NCBI GenBank assembly: GCA_034440575.1
Contig: JAOTOL010001565.1
Location: 938,001-1,002,000, forward strand
Source of the DNA: Imbricaverruca yamaguchii
Taxonomy: Eukaryota > Arthropoda > Thecostraca > Neoverrucidae
Reading direction: 5' to 3'
DNA length: 64,000 nucleotides
Under the pieces are notes generated by a model. It saw only the letters and a program-made list of their open reading frames with translations. It did not search any database and was not told where the DNA came from. This document shows, one piece after another, positions 24,430 to 36,831 of this stretch. The first letter of the stretch is position 1; the number at the start of each line of letters is the position of its first letter. The translations under genes and the position numbers were made by a program.

Positions 24430-25050
24430 CTCCGGTCTGCAGTCTCGGCTGCCTACTGTCCTGGTCCGTCTGAGCCCACAGGCCCGGACTGCAGTCTCGG
24501 CTGCCTACCGTCCCGGTCCATCCGAGCCCACAGGCCCGGACTGCAGTCTCGGCTGCCTACTGTCCTGGTCCGTCTGAGCCCACAGGCCCGGACTGCAGTC
24601 TCGGCTGCCTACTGTCCTGGTCCGTCTGAGCCCACAGGCCCGGACTGCAGTCTCGGCTGCCTACTGTCCTGGTCCGTCTGAGCCCACAGGCCCGGACTGC
24701 AGTCTCGGCTGCCTACCGTCCCGGTCCATCTGAGCCCACAGGCCCGGACTGCAGTCTCGGCTGCCTACTGTCCTGGTCCGTCTGAGCCCACAGGCCCGGA
24801 CTGCAGTCTCGGCTGCCTACTGTCCTGGTCCGTCTGAGCCCACAGGCCCGGACTGCAGTCTCGGCTGCCTACTGTCCTGGTCCGTCTGAGCCCACAGGCC
24901 CGGACTGCAGTCTCGCCTGCCTACTGTCCTGGTCCGTCTGAGCCCACAGGCCCGGACTGCAGTCTCGGCTGCCTACTGTCCTGGTCCGTCTGAGCCCACA
25001 GGCCCGGACTGCAGTCTCGGCTGCCTACCGTCCCGGTCCATCCGAGCCCA
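24430..25050. repeat. 52-bp minisatellite, 12 copies
   Basis: Unit GGACTGCAGTCTCGGCTGCC, then TACTGTCCTGGTCCGTCTGA, then GCCCACAGGCCC. A CCGTCCCGGTCCAT variant recurs in three units, including the last. Confidence 0.95.
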
Positions 25051-25429
25051 CGTTCCAGCTGGTGGGACTACAGTCTCCGACTTCTGCGAGCCTACATTCC
25101 CAGCCGGTGGACTTCAGCGGTCGCTGCCTCCGAGACGACGGCTACACTGCTGAAACTGTAGCATGTGCAGAGCAGATCCGGCAGCGGTCCACACCGCCGC
25201 CGGCGGCGCGAACTGGTTGATGCAGTCATACAGATGGCGGTTGCCCGTTCAGGGTGGCAGTCTGTGGTGTTTTCGGCGTCGCAGGCGTCTACCCCGGTGA
25301 TTGTGCGGTCGCGGGTGAGGGATGAAGTCGACGCGTCTTCAGGCCAGATGGTCTTGTCCGAACGGCACCGCGACTGGCCACACGCACCTGTGCCGTCCTG
25401 CCGCGGCGTAACGCGTGACGGGCCACGGT

Positions 25430-26545
25430 GTGACTTGACGTGACGTGGCGGCGGCGTGACGTGACGTGGCGACGGCATGAGGTGACGTGGCGGCGCGGCC
25501 GCGCCGCCGGCCGCCCTGCACGTCCGCTTCGGCCTCGGGCGTTCTCATTTAATTGCAATTTATGGCCGGATAAATTTGGTGGCGGGTGCGCGGTGGCGCC
25601 GGCTGCCGTGTGCCGTGGTCCGGCGGCGGCCGAGGGCGGGGTCGACCCGCAGGGCGTCACGTCTCTCTTGTGCTCAACAGGTGTGAACGTCCAGCTCGCC
25701 GACCTCGAACGGCGATCCGCGACGGTAACGTTCGAGCGGCGCTGGTGATGGCTCTGGAGGTGGTGCTGCCGTCCGAAGGGCGTGGCCTGGACTGGTGTCA
25801 CGGCTGCCGGTGGACAGCGATGGAGTGGGGCGCGCGGGGGGACGGCGGGTGTACACTGCACGGTGTTTGGCGTTGTCGTGCGTTAGCACTTCGAGTGAAC
25901 ACCACTCGGTCGGCGCATTAGGAGACGGTTGGTTGGCAGCGCGTTGACGCAGCGCCGGCCGCCACTGGGCGGGTGTGGTGTGGGTGGCGCGTGGCGGCCG
26001 CTGCCCAGGGCGGAAGTGGTCGGCCCTCCGAGCCAGACTGAGCCGGATCAGCGGCGGCCCCCGTCTCGGTGCGGCCCGACCCGGCCGTATCGCCGCCGGT
26101 CTGCAGCCGGACGGCGCGAGACGCGTCCGGCGGCACAAGGTGACCGGCACCACTTCCGGCACCGCTCGGTGACACATGGCGCTGCGACGGCGGGCGCGCT
26201 CGGTGTCGGTGCCCTCCCGGCCCTGGCCGATCGGCCGCCCGCCTCACAACGGGTTCTCGCCGGTAAAAGTCGCTGCCGGTCGGCGATCCCTGCGGTTTGG
26301 GCGGATAATATCCGGCCGGTTGGCCGGTGTCGACTCCAACGGCGGAGCTGCGTCGGCCCAACCGCTGACGCAGCCTCTCCGCCCGACTACGGCCTCACAG
26401 ACGGCGGCAGGACTTCGACGGGGATCGTGGCCGCCGAGAGCGTTCTGCCGTTCCGCCGCAGGGTGAATGGACAGGCTGCGTCGCCGCGCTTGGTAGGGCG
26501 GGCGGGACGGCCGATGGCCCGCCGGATGCTGCTCTTGCCACGTGG
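25430..26545. other. CpG-rich intronic block
   Basis: About 1.1 kb of dense CpG sequence, preceded by GTGACGTGGCGGCG simple repeats. Long open frames overlap on both strands (up to 226 codons) but are Arg/Pro/Ala-rich and lack domains, as expected from composition. It could be an internal promoter or enhancer; no direct evidence of either. Confidence 0.4.
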
Positions 26546-26558
26546 CTGTCAGTTCCCT

Positions 26559-26594
26559 CTGCATGACCGATGCAGTCGATGCGCTCCTAAACTC
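26559..26594 (+). mobile_element. Tail-only SINE-type insertion, 36 bp
   Basis: The insert contains TGACCGATGCAGTCGATGCG and CTCCTAAACTC. It is flanked by an exact 13-bp direct repeat, CTGTCAGTTCCCT, at 26546-26558 and 26595-26607. Confidence 0.85.
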
Positions 26595-27244
26595 CTGTCA
26601 GTTCCCTAGCTGGCTGGTCGCTGGCTGATTTGGCTTGGTCTTATGTTCGACTGTTGGACATGCGATAATGGCAATGTCAAACCGCCCACGGCGCTAAACG
26701 TGTCGTCAAAGGACGAAATCCCAGCTGTGTCCAATGCAGCCGAAGTGCCCGTGCACCGGAGCAACTAAGCAATTGCCAACCAATGTGCAACACGTGCAGA
26801 CGTACCGTGGACTTTCCGCAGACTTACCGACTTACCTGCAGTGCGCCTGCTCCGGGATTTGACAGAGTTGAGCCAAACAGCCGGTGCGATGCCGGCTGGC
26901 AAGCCATCAGTCATTACCAGCGTGAAGTCGCAGTCGCGGCTTCACCTAGTCAGTTTTCTGTAATCCTGTTCGGCAGCTGAGTGGGACACCTGATTAGTAT
27001 GGTGCCATGTAGATGCATGGTTTAATGCCCGGTCGTGATGAACTTGCTTATAACTGGATTAGTTTGTCCAGGCGCGGCGCGATTCGAAGCATTTGCGCAC
27101 CTATTGAATATGCATTTCGTCCTACTTGAACCACTTAGTTTATCGCGTTCGTGCCTCCATGCTGGACTTCCGTCGACACGCTTAGATGTGACTACAAGGA
27201 AGACTTCACCCACGTTTTGTGCAAAATACCATTGAATGTTGAAT

Positions 27245-29098
27245 GTGATACTGAGCAGCGACTATAGCGCGACACTGACCAGTGATTATAGCGCGACACT
27301 GACCACCAACTGTACCGCGACACTGACCACCAACTGTACCGCGACACTGACCACCAACTGTACCGCGACACTGACCACCAACTGTACCGCGACACTGACC
27401 AGCAACTGTACCGCGACACTGACCACCAACTGTACCGCGACACTGACCACCAACTGTACCGCGACACTGACCACCAACTGTACCGCGACACTGACCACCA
27501 ACTGTACCGCGACACTGACCACCAACTGTACCGCGACACTGACCACCAACTGTACCGCGACACTGACCACCAACTGTACCGCGACACTGACCACCAACTA
27601 TAGCGACACTGACCACCAACTGTACCGCGACACTGACCACCAACTGTACCGCGACACTGACCACCAACTGTACCGCGACACTGACCACCAACTGTACCGC
27701 GACACTGACCACCAACTGTACCGCGACACTGACCACCAACTGTACCGCGACACTGACCACCAACTGTACCGCGACACTGACCACCAACTGTACCGCGACA
27801 CTGACCACCAACTGTACCGCGACACTGACCACCAACTGTACCGCGACACTGACCACCAACTGTACCGCGACACTGACCACCAACTGTACCGCGACACTGA
27901 CCACCAACTGTACCGCGACACTGACCACCAACTGTACCGCGACACTGACCACCAACTGTACCGCGACACTGACCACCAACTGTACCGCGACACTGACCAC
28001 CAACTGTACCGCGACACTGACCACCAACTGTACCGCGACACTGACCACCAACTGTACCGCGACACTGACCACCAACTGTACCGCGACACTGACCACCAAC
28101 TGTACCGCGACACTGACCACCAACTGTACCGCGACACTGACCCGTACCGCGACACTGACCACCAACTGTACCGCGACACTGACCACCAACTGTACCGCGA
28201 CACTGACCACCAACTGTACCGCGACACTGACCACCAACTATAGCGCGACACGCACACGCGACACTGACCACCAACTTACGACACTGCAGTGTTTAGCGCG
28301 ACACTGACCACCAACTGTACCGCGACACTGACCACCAACTGTACCGCGACACTGACCACCAACTGTACCGCGACACTGACCACCAACTATAGCGCGACAC
28401 TGACCACCAACTGTACCGCGACACTGACCACCAACTGTACCGCGACACTGACCACCAACTGTACCGCGACACTGACCACCAACTGTACCGCGACACTGAC
28501 CACCAACTGTACCGCGACACTGACCACCAACTGTACCGCGACACTGACCAGCGACTATAGCGCGACACTGACTACCAACTGTACCGCGACACTGACCAGC
28601 GACTGTACCGCGACACTGACCAGTGATTATAGCGCGACACTGACCACCAATCGTACCGCGACACTGACCACCAACTGTACCGCGACACTGACCACCAACT
28701 ATACCGCGACACTGACCACCAACTGTACCGCGACACTGACCACCAACTATAGCGCGACACTGACCACCAACTGTACCGCGACACTGACCAGCGACTATAG
28801 CGCGACACTGACCAGCGACTATAGCGCGACACTGACTACCAACTGTACCGCGACACTGACTACCAACTGTACCGCGACACTGACTACCAACTGTACCGCG
28901 ACACTGACCACCAACTGTACCGCGACACTGACCAGTGATTATAGCGCGACACTGACCACCAACTGTACCGCGACACTGACCACCAACTGTACCGCGACAC
29001 TGACCACCAACTGTACCGCGACACTGACCACCAACTATAGCGCGACACTGACCACCAACTGTACCGCGACACTGACCAGCGACTGTAGTAAGACTGAC
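27245..29098. repeat. 24-bp minisatellite, about 77 copies
   Basis: Unit GACCACCAACTGTACC, then GCGACACT. The central part (27600-28240) is almost invariant; the flanks carry AGCGACTATAGC and AGTGATTATAGC variants. The unit is a multiple of three, so every frame stays open for long stretches. A 2-bp deletion near 27602 and an irregularity at 28140 change the frame without ending the array, so no protein is inferred. Confidence 0.97.
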
Positions 29099-29604
29099 TA
29101 GCGACTTTATTGCGGCAGTGACTGGCGACGGTATCCTAGCGTTGACAAGCATTCCACATTGTCGAGAGCTATCTTGCTGTCCAGAGGCGCGGTGTGCAGC
29201 AGATGTCATGCATTGCTACTGCGCTGACTCTGAACATGGCATTTGCATATAGTTCGCCGTGATTTCTTCTGAAATATGAATACCTGGCACGCGGCAGTGT
29301 CATTTCATACTTAGCAAGTCATATTTCCGTTGCACGGTTTCCTTTTCCTGACCATCGGATGCATTGGATGCAAATGTTGCTGGCTTGCTGGGCCTTGATG
29401 TCTCAAGGTGACCGACTTCGTCCTCAACGGCGGTACGCACGTTCCAGAATAACTCGGTGTGTCAGACCCCGACTTCACGTGGCTGACACTGAAATCGGTC
29501 TGCCAGATCAGTAGAACCGAACTGAAGTGTGTGCCTCTATGTGCGGCGGATGCCGTGCGGATTGTGCCTTGGTGACGTAGTGACGTGGTGCCGCTGTCCC
29601 GCAG

Positions 29605-29783
29605 CGACCTACCCCGGCACGGACATAAACGTCGAGCCGGGCGTGCCGTTCAACATCACCTGCCTCATCGACCCGACGCATCCAAAGGTGGAGGGCTGCA
29701 CCTCGCAGCACCTCTACTTCACCCGCGACCAAGTGCTGGCTACCGGCGTTGTCAAGTCGGAGGTGCCAGCCGACCACATCACG
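29605..29783 (+). CDS. dome: Domeless-like receptor, exon 2 (N-terminal domain, first half)
   Basis: Encodes residues 39-97 after completing Thr38. Acceptor CCGCTGTCCCGCAG, donor GTAGGT at 29784. The translation begins TYPGTDINVEPGVPFNITC and has two cysteines (residues 57 and 69), an N-glycosylation sequon in FNITC and the strand-like stretch SQHLYFTRDQV. With exon 3 it forms the N-terminal extracellular domain ahead of the cytokine-binding module. The exon starts in phase 1 and ends in phase 0. Confidence 0.88.
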
Positions 29784-29797
29784 GTAGGTTGTGGCCG

Positions 29798-30002
29798 TGG
29801 GCAGTGTGACGGGCTGTGCTCCGGTCGCCCGGTGTGACGGGCTGTGCTCCGGCCGGCCGGTGTGACGGGCTGTGCTCCGGCCGGCCGGTGTGACGGACTG
29901 TGCTCCGGACGGTGTGACGGACTGTGCTCCGGCCGGCCGGTGTGACGGGCTGTGCTCCGGACGGTGTGACGGACTGTGCTCCGGCCGGCCGCTGTGACGG
30001 AC
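29798..30002. repeat. 20-28-bp minisatellite in intron 2
   Basis: Unit GTGTGACGGGCTGTGCTCCG, then GCCGGCCG, with shorter variants lacking the second GGCC block. It starts about 15 bp after the exon 2 donor. Confidence 0.9.
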
Positions 30003-30370
30003 TGTGACCAGTGATCAGTGTGGAGCTCGCCAGTGTACCGTGGCTAGGGTGACAGGCTTATACCAGTGACCAGTGTTGCAGATGCACCAGTGGTCTGTGT
30101 AACAATCCGACTGTGCCAGTGGTCAGTGTGACATACTGTGGCAGTAGTTGGTGTAGTGAGCACTATGCGAGTTGTCGGTGCACCATACTGTGCCACTAGG
30201 TAATGTATTGGGCACTGTGACAGTAGTCAGCGTGGCATGCTGCTTGATGCAGTGAGCACCGTGCTAGCGATCAGTGTGACGTACTGCGTCAGTAGTTGGG
30301 GTAGTGAGTGCTGTGCCAGTGGTCATTGTGTCATGTGCCAGTAGATGGTATAGTGAGCATTGTGCCAGCG
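30003..30370. repeat. Degenerate tandem sequence in intron 2
   Basis: Loose repetition of CCAGTGGTCAGTGTGACATA and GTAGTGAGCACTGTG blocks. A decayed array. Confidence 0.6.
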
Positions 30371-32731
30371 GTTAGTACGGGGCCGAAGCCGCCAGCCTGC
30401 CGAGGGAGGCGTTGGGATCGGTTCCAGCATGTCGCCGAACGTGCTCGGGGCTCGGGCAGCTTCCTCTTCGTCCGCTCGTGGACGGTGGTCATTGAGGGGG
30501 GCGGTTCCAGGACGGCGACGGGCCGTCTGGATCCTGGAACTTGGGCGGATCATCGGAACCTACGACCGGTATGCGCTGGTCGCTGTCATCGTGTTGGCGG
30601 GGCGGAGCGGAGCCGGTGCCGGTGCAGGGCCGCCGCAGCACCTGTTCGGTGCCGCCGTCCTGGCCTCGCCGTGCCCCGGCTCAGCGGTCCGGTCACTTAT
30701 CGGGGGGCGGCACCGGCAGCACTTGTCGACCACACACAGGTGGCCTCGCTATCTTGCAGACTATCTCGACGGAGACAGCGCTGCATGTCACGAGGCGGAG
30801 CGATTCTGCTGCCCTACGCGGGGCCCAAGCCGTTCAGCTGTGTAATGCCGGACCGACGTGCCTGGTCTCGTCACACGCGGACCAAGGCGTCATGTCGGAC
30901 GTGAGCGGCTCTGCTGTCCGGTCACACCATCAGGTCACTGGGCGCAAAGTGACCACCACCATCCACCACCAATCCACCACCACCACCACCATCAGGTCAC
31001 TGTGTGGTGAGGCGTTCTGTCGCACCACTCTGGGAGCGGTGTGTCGAGGCGTTCTGTCGAACTATAAGAGCAAGAGTGTGGAGCTGCTGCTTTGTCAGTG
31101 GCTTTGAATTCAATCCCCGTTGAGTGAAGGGTATGAAGCCAAGACATCAAAACCAGCTATGCCTTCGAAAGACGTGAACAATACCTAACATGTAATGTAA
31201 TTAGGACAAAAAGTAAGATGTTTTCAAACGCATTTTCATCGTAAGTTAAAATGGAATAGTGTAAAGTTTGGATGGGCGATTGAAGATTAATGCAATCACA
31301 TTTCACGAACACAAATCACATGTCACGAATTCAAGAAGTGAAAACACTGTTCGTGGTTAAAAAAACTTCTTTCGGGTGCTGACTTCCGCGTACAATTTGG
31401 CATTCGGGGACACTGCGCTTTGTGCTTGTGGCGACGGAGCCTTGCTCTCCGTTGTTTGAACACGTCATCTCTCACGATCCGTATTTGTTCCATTCGACCC
31501 AATTTGCTAGACCAGAGCAAAATGTGTTACCTTTTGATCTCGTTTAGCTTGTTGCTGGTCTCATTACTACTCTTGCCCCAATGTCGTTCATTCGAGTCAT
31601 TCTGTGGGTTCAGCTCAGTCTTAACACATGTCCGAATCAATCCTCTTGATCTCCCTTCCACTTTTCGCTCCTCCCTATACGCTCAATTCTTAGCTCACTT
31701 CACTGTCACCCAGCCAATACACGTCAGTGCCATCTGACATCCCTGTCGCTCGCTCTTCCGGGTTTCCGTTCATGCGTTGGATGTTCGGCCACGGCCGTAC
31801 ATCGGGAAAACGTCGACTCTCATCTCATCGACTGACTTCGATATGATTAAGTTATTAATGCGTGTGCGGTCATAAACCCGTTCAATGACCATCAATGGAG
31901 GAAATGACGGATGCCGCAGCATCTCCGTCGGGTTTGTTAGTGGTCGGGTTTGGTCTTTGTGGTATCGTTTGGTCTGGTTTGGGCTTCCGTCTGGTCTCAT
32001 GATCCGACTGATCTCAGTACTGGTCCACCGACGTCGATAAATCTGCTCGTATCTGTGTGTCTTCGCTCCTGAGATGCCCGCCCGGATGCCGAGACTCGCC
32101 ATCTGAGATGGACTGCGTTTTGCGAAGTGTCATGTGGTCATCCACTCTCCACGGGCCTCTGTGTTGTGCGGACCCTTGCCGTCCTGAAGGCCCAGTGTGA
32201 CACTCGCGTGTATGACACTTTACATGATCGCGACCGAGTGAGCCATGACTGAGTGTTGTCTTGTTTTCTGCCATCTTGAACATTACCCTTACCGGAAGAT
32301 TGTCCTCGTTTTCCTCCCTATAGGTATGAAGATGATGCTGTGCAACAATGAAATTGTGCAAACTTGATCTCTGGCTGATATAATGCATTTCCTCTGAGTT
32401 ATGAAACCCATGCTTACATTCTATAAATTTACGATGTGTAGGTATGAAAAAAACTAGGATTGCATCAGCCGTTGTTGAACTTCTGCTCACTTGCTGTTCG
32501 TCAAAGCATTCGTACAAAAAAGCCAGATACCAAACTGCCAGAGTACCAAATACTACTTTCTAACGCCAACCAAAGAAGGATATTCTCCGTTCCAATGGGA
32601 TGGCTTGAAATTATCCCTCCAAAATATAGCTCCAGCCGTGGACGTGCCACCACCTCCTCTCCGTCCGCACAGTGACGGCGGCGGTGTGTTGTTTCTGCGT
32701 GTGACCGCGGCGGCGTGCTGGGCGTCGGCAG
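30371..32731. other. Remainder of intron 2
   Basis: 30371-30850 is GC-rich, with overlapping open frames on both strands and no domain. 30955-31000 has CCACCACCA simple sequence. 31100-32731 is mixed, with nothing recognisable until the exon 3 acceptor. Confidence 0.5.
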
Positions 32732-32861
32732 GTGCTCAACAGCTCGGCCATTCTGCTGACGGAGCGGCTGGACAAGGCCGTCCAGCACTCGTACGTGTGC
32801 CGACTGCGCCACAGCGACACGCCTACCATGGCCATCTGCAACAACAACGTCAACGTTGGAC
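32732..32861 (+). CDS. dome: Domeless-like receptor, exon 3 (N-terminal domain, second half)
   Basis: Residues 98-140, phase 0 in and phase 1 out. Acceptor GGGCGTCGGCAG, donor GTGAGT at 32862. The translation starts VLNSSAILLTERLDK and includes SYVCRLRH and MAICNNNVNVG, giving cysteines at 120 and 133 that could pair within the domain or with those of exon 2, and one sequon (NSS). The amphipathic pattern around YVCRL fits a C-terminal beta strand of an immunoglobulin or FNIII fold. Confidence 0.88.
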
Positions 32862-33582
32862 GTGAGTGCTGGCGGCAGCGGTGCCGCCCCGTCCACGCCG
32901 GGCGCCGACGGTGGCAGCAGACCTGGCGGCGTGCATCCGTCGATAGTTGTCCGGCAGCTGGTCTGCCGCTGTCACTCGACTGCGGTGGCTTGAATATGCC
33001 GGCTGTTGCAGTCGTTCATCCTTTCCTTTTCAGGATGGTTGCCCTGGATGTCAAGTGTTTGCTTTGTGTTTATTCGGTAGGTAGATTACAGGCATTGTAT
33101 TGCGTATTTGAGTCGCTTAGTTTCTGACTTGGATATTGCACTTGCCATTTAGGTTCACGATCGTATGGCAGCTTGCTCTTTGTGTTACTTTATTCACGAA
33201 GTGGAAGTTAGATGTGCTAAAACATGCAATGTGATATTTCCTAAGTTTCAATTTTAGATTTGAATCATCGATTTGTTAGTATCCAACAAAACTTGTTTTC
33301 TCACTCAAGAAATCACGTATCCCTGCTTAACTTGTCTTCATCAACTCTGACACAGCCTTACATGCCTACTCCGTCCGACCGATGTCTGTTCCCACCAAGA
33401 AAATGGTTTTGCTGTCATGGTATATCTGATGTGGCCTAAACTGGTGTGACGAGGCCGAAGCCCAACAGAATGACCGCTCCCACTCCAGGCCGGGTTTGTC
33501 TGACTTAGCCTGACCTGACCTGACCCGACCCGACCTGAACCGCCCGCCCTAACTTGACCTGACCGTATATGTCACTCGTCAG
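32862..33582. other. Intron 3 (0.7 kb)
   Basis: Mostly unremarkable. 33495-33560 is a GACCTGACCTGACCCGACC-type simple repeat that could supply the branch and pyrimidine context for exon 4. Confidence 0.6.
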
Positions 33583-33721
33583 ACCCGCCACTGGAGGTGA
33601 AGAACCTGCGGTGCATCTCGCACAACTGGTTCAATATCACGTGCGACTGGGACGAGCCCTTCAACGCCATCAAGACCGATTACCAGCTGCAGTATCGACT
33701 CTACACCAACCCATTTTACGA
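33583..33721 (+). CDS. dome: Domeless-like receptor, exon 4 (cytokine-binding module D1, first half)
   Basis: Residues 142-186, with His141 split across the junction. Acceptor TCACTCGTCAG, donor GTGAGT at 33722, ending in phase 2. The translation PPLEVKNLRC...FNITCDWDEP carries the class I cytokine receptor hallmark C-X9-C-X-W (Cys151, Cys161, Trp163). It is followed by DYQLQYRLY, a typical FNIII strand. There is a sequon at NIT. This motif is the strongest single piece of evidence for the family call. Confidence 0.93.
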
Positions 33722-34180
33722 GTGAGTGTGCCGCTGCTGCATGCCCACCAGTGCTGCTCTGCTCCCCCATCCCCTGTCCGGTCATACGCGGTCGCAAATG
33801 TGTGCACGTATCATTTCGCCTAAACGCCCACGAGTTTGAGTGCCCGGACCCGATAACAATTATACACCCGCGCTGGTAAGTGCCCGTGCATGATGGCGTT
33901 TGTGGATGTGTTGTACAGGGGCGGCCAGATTTCCAGGGAGCCATAAAACACGGAGACGAGTCGTGTGACTGCCCAAGGCCCGCTGAAAATGACCGAGTGA
34001 CGCGCTTGCCATCGCTGAGTCGTCGGTATCCCGAGGCGGCTATCGTTAGCTACTGTTTCCAGTCGTTGGGCGGCTTACGAGTTTTCCGGGCGGTTCCGGT
34101 GTCTCGCTGAATTGGCACGCTGCCCCCGCATGGCGTTTGGCGTTGGGTGTGTATATGTGTGTACGTGGCCGGAGCGGAGC

Positions 34181-34300
34181 GGGCAGCGACACAGCTGGCT
34201 ACTGTATGGGACAGGGCAGGGCGGGCAGCGACACAGCTGGCTACTGTATGGGACAGGGCAGGGCGGGCAGCCACACAGCTGGCTGGTGTCCGGGACGGGC
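34181..34300. repeat. 42-bp tandem repeat, about 3 copies
   Basis: Unit GGGCAGCGACACAGCTGGCT, then ACTGTATGGGACAGGGCAGG, then GC. The third copy is diverged. Confidence 0.85.
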
Positions 34301-35973
34301 TGGACGACGTGCGTCGTTGCCGGTCGCAGCGGTCTGTGTGCCGGTGCCACATCCGGTAGCCCACGGCGACTGTGTGACCGAACGGCATGTCGGCTGCATG
34401 ACTCGCGTGGCGTGCGCTGATTTCCGTGGCGCCTGGCGCTGCGGCGGTCCCTCGGGCGGGCGCCGGGGTCGCGCTGCCCGCCGCCACGTCCCCCGCGGCG
34501 TCCAGGCGCCAGGCGGGCGCCGCCGCGCCGGTGCCCGGCGACAGGACGCGGGTCAGTGGCCCGGCCGGGGCGGCCATGTTGCGGCGCCGCCGGCGCCAGG
34601 GGTCAGTCGCGCCGCTGCCTGCCGTGCGACGCAGGCACATTCTTCAGGCCGATGGGCGGAGCAGCCTTGAGCTGCCATCGTATGTCACGCCGGCGCTGGC
34701 GGCTGCAGTGGGCGCCGACCCCGAGCCGCCGCTGCAACGCCGCCGCCGCCGTCACCGCCGAAGCACCGGACCGGGAACGGGGCCCCCCGCCGCCCGCCCC
34801 AGCCCAGCCCAGCCCAGTCCAGCACCGGACTGGGGACTGGCTCGCTGCCGTCGCTCTAGCCCCAACACAGAACAGCACAGCACCGGACTGGGGACGGAGC
34901 CCACACCTCCGCTGCTCCAGCCCCAGCACAGCACAGCACAGCACAGCATAGCAGAGAGCAGACGTGTGATAACAAGCGATGCTGTTCGCCAGAAACAGAT
35001 CGGGGAAGAAACAGCAGCTTTGTGTTGCTGCACCTGAGCAACTGCTGAAGCATGACTCAGTGACGTTTTGCTGATTTAGGGCTCATCGACCGCGATTGAT
35101 CATACGGCGCCGGCAACGGCGATATTTCATGAAAATAATTCGTGGGCTAGATCGTTATAACGGGGAAGATGCCGCTAAGAATGCCGATGCGGATGCAGCG
35201 AAGAAGGCCGAGGGAGGTTGCCGGGTCGCCACATCAACTGAAGATCGATGTGGCGGTCGAAAGTCGAGCCGAAGCATGCTCTGACGGCACTGAGCCGGAG
35301 GCGCTGTCACGCCCCTCACCAACCCTGATCACAATCCTTCCTGGATCGTTGTGAAACAACATACCGTGATGGGCAGACAGCGCGGCCATTGCTTCACGAA
35401 CGCATCACCCGACTGACGAGATTGTGTGCGTGCTGCTCTGCCGGTGGGCTGAAGAAGCGGGCGCGACTGTGGTAGCCGCGGTAGCCGCCAGCACTGGTGA
35501 CGCCAGACGCGACCGATGTGGCGTCGCGATGGGGGCTCCGACGGCGTGAGATGGGCGCCACACGGCCAATTCGGGTCGACACGCACCGAAACTAAGGAAG
35601 ACAAGCGGACGGTCATACGTTAGAGGTTCGGGGTGGGGCCACTCTGCGTGTGACCTAGCTAAATGTGCAGCTACCTGAGGCCGGTGGTGGGAGTTGCGAC
35701 TGTGCCAATAATTCGAATACAGAGTGATGACCGTAAATGAGCCGACCCGCTCGACCGATCGCCACCAGCCTGGTCGGCCCGAGCGATATACCATGGTGTG
35801 CGCTTGGCTGCCGAGCTACCAGTGGGTAGGAAAATATTCGCAGACACCATGTGCTCCAAGGTTTTCATGTCAAAGATTCATTAAGAAGAGCACCCAAGTG
35901 TACAAATTCCCGAGTTCCGTTGCACTTTTATTAAACCATTCTCGCTACAATGTCTTGATGAGAAAGGGTCTCC

Positions 35974-36015
35974 TCAACTCTGGTCGAAGCGTCCTAAAGA
36001 CCAAATATCTAACAA
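35974..36015 (+). mobile_element. Tail-only SINE-type insertion, 42 bp
   Basis: The insert contains GGTCGAAGCGTCCTAAAGAC and CAAATATCTAACAA. Flanks AGAAAGGGTCTCC (35961-35973) and AGAAAGGGGTCTCC (36016-36029) match with one extra G, read as a target-site duplication. Confidence 0.82.
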
Positions 36016-36673
36016 AGAAAGGGGTCTCCGCCTCCATAGCAACCAGCGGAAATTGTTACTGGATTCCCTCTTCCACCTGGATGTGATAAGGGTATGTACG
36101 TTGGCGGAGGGCGGTGAACGAGAGAACCCAAAGTGGGTTCCAGCTTCCACCGGAATGCGGTGAGGTGTGTGTGTGTACGTTGGCAGGGTGTGGTGGGTGA
36201 GAGTGGCCCGGTGTCGCGTATATAGCACTGGACATTATGGGGAGGCCGCGCCGTGCGGTCGAGCACGTCACGTCTGTGACCGTGCTGTGACGCATCACAG
36301 GTCCGCCGTGACGCGTGACGGTTACCGCGCGCGTGACGGTCACCGGACGCGTGGTGGTTGCCGTTACTCACGGCAACATCCGTAACCACAATATAAAAAA
36401 GAGCTCTGGCGTCAGTGATGAAGGCTGAAATCACCTCAGGGATTGGCCAGATATGAAATCAGTTGTGTATGTAGCAGATGGTGGGGAAAATAACGGTACA
36501 GCTTGCCCTTAATCAAAGTTATTAATTTGTGTGTATTACTGATGTGGACACATCCGGTAGGAAATGAAGAACCATTCAGAGGCAGTCACGGGGGAGTCAT
36601 CATTTATTACTCCTTGAACGAACAATAAATTTACGTGTCCAACATCTTGTCAGTCCTCTAGGATACGACTGAT

Positions 36674-36831
36674 TGGTTGGTTGTTGGTTTCACGACACGT
36701 CGACCGTTGAGTCGAGTGTCGCTAATATTTCACGCCGGTTGGCCGCGGGCGAAGAGTAGCGACAGGTGAGACTCGAGCCCACAACCTTTCGATTGCGAGA
36801 CGGGCGACTTACTCTTAGACTACTCAACAGT
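36674..36831 (-). mobile_element. tRNA-headed SINE copy 3 (minus strand)
   Basis: On the minus strand it reads GAGTAGTCTAAGAGTAAGTC (box A region), then GGGCTCGAGTCTC (box B), CTGTCGCTACTCTTCGCC, GGCCAACCGGCGTGA and a GACGTGTCGTGAAACC tail ending in AACCAACAACCAACC. It is the same subfamily as 44517. Flanks ATACGACTGAT (36663-36673) and ATACAACTGAT (36832-36842) agree at 10 of 11 positions, a target duplication. Confidence 0.88.

Larger units (their letters stand above)
5192..29604 (+). other. Intron 1 (24.4 kb)
   Basis: Bounded by GTGAGT and a CCGCTGTCCCGCAG acceptor. Its repeats are listed separately. Stretches in which nothing was recognised include 5240-5570, 6660-7560, 7765-9720, 10525-10980, 11500-13620, 13700-14036, 16520-17330, 18350-20020, 20765-21460, 22480-24040 and 26610-27240. 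These hold only short, unconserved frames. 10990-11400 and 15370-15900 are GC-rich. Short GATCCAGC-type repeats sit at 19450-19490, and a TATATATA/GTAGATGTGTATGT stretch at about 19800-19860. Confidence 0.7.

Noticed and set aside
25929..26609. 226-codon GC-rich open frame as a second gene
   Set aside because: Overlapping frames on both strands are similarly long, the translation is Arg/Pro/Ala-rich with no domain, and the length is expected from the absence of AT-rich stop codons.
27192..29209. Long open frames through the 24-bp array (TATLTTNC, VVSVAVQL, GQCRGTVG repeats)
   Set aside because: Both strands and several frames are open at once and indels are tolerated, so there is no sign of protein selection.
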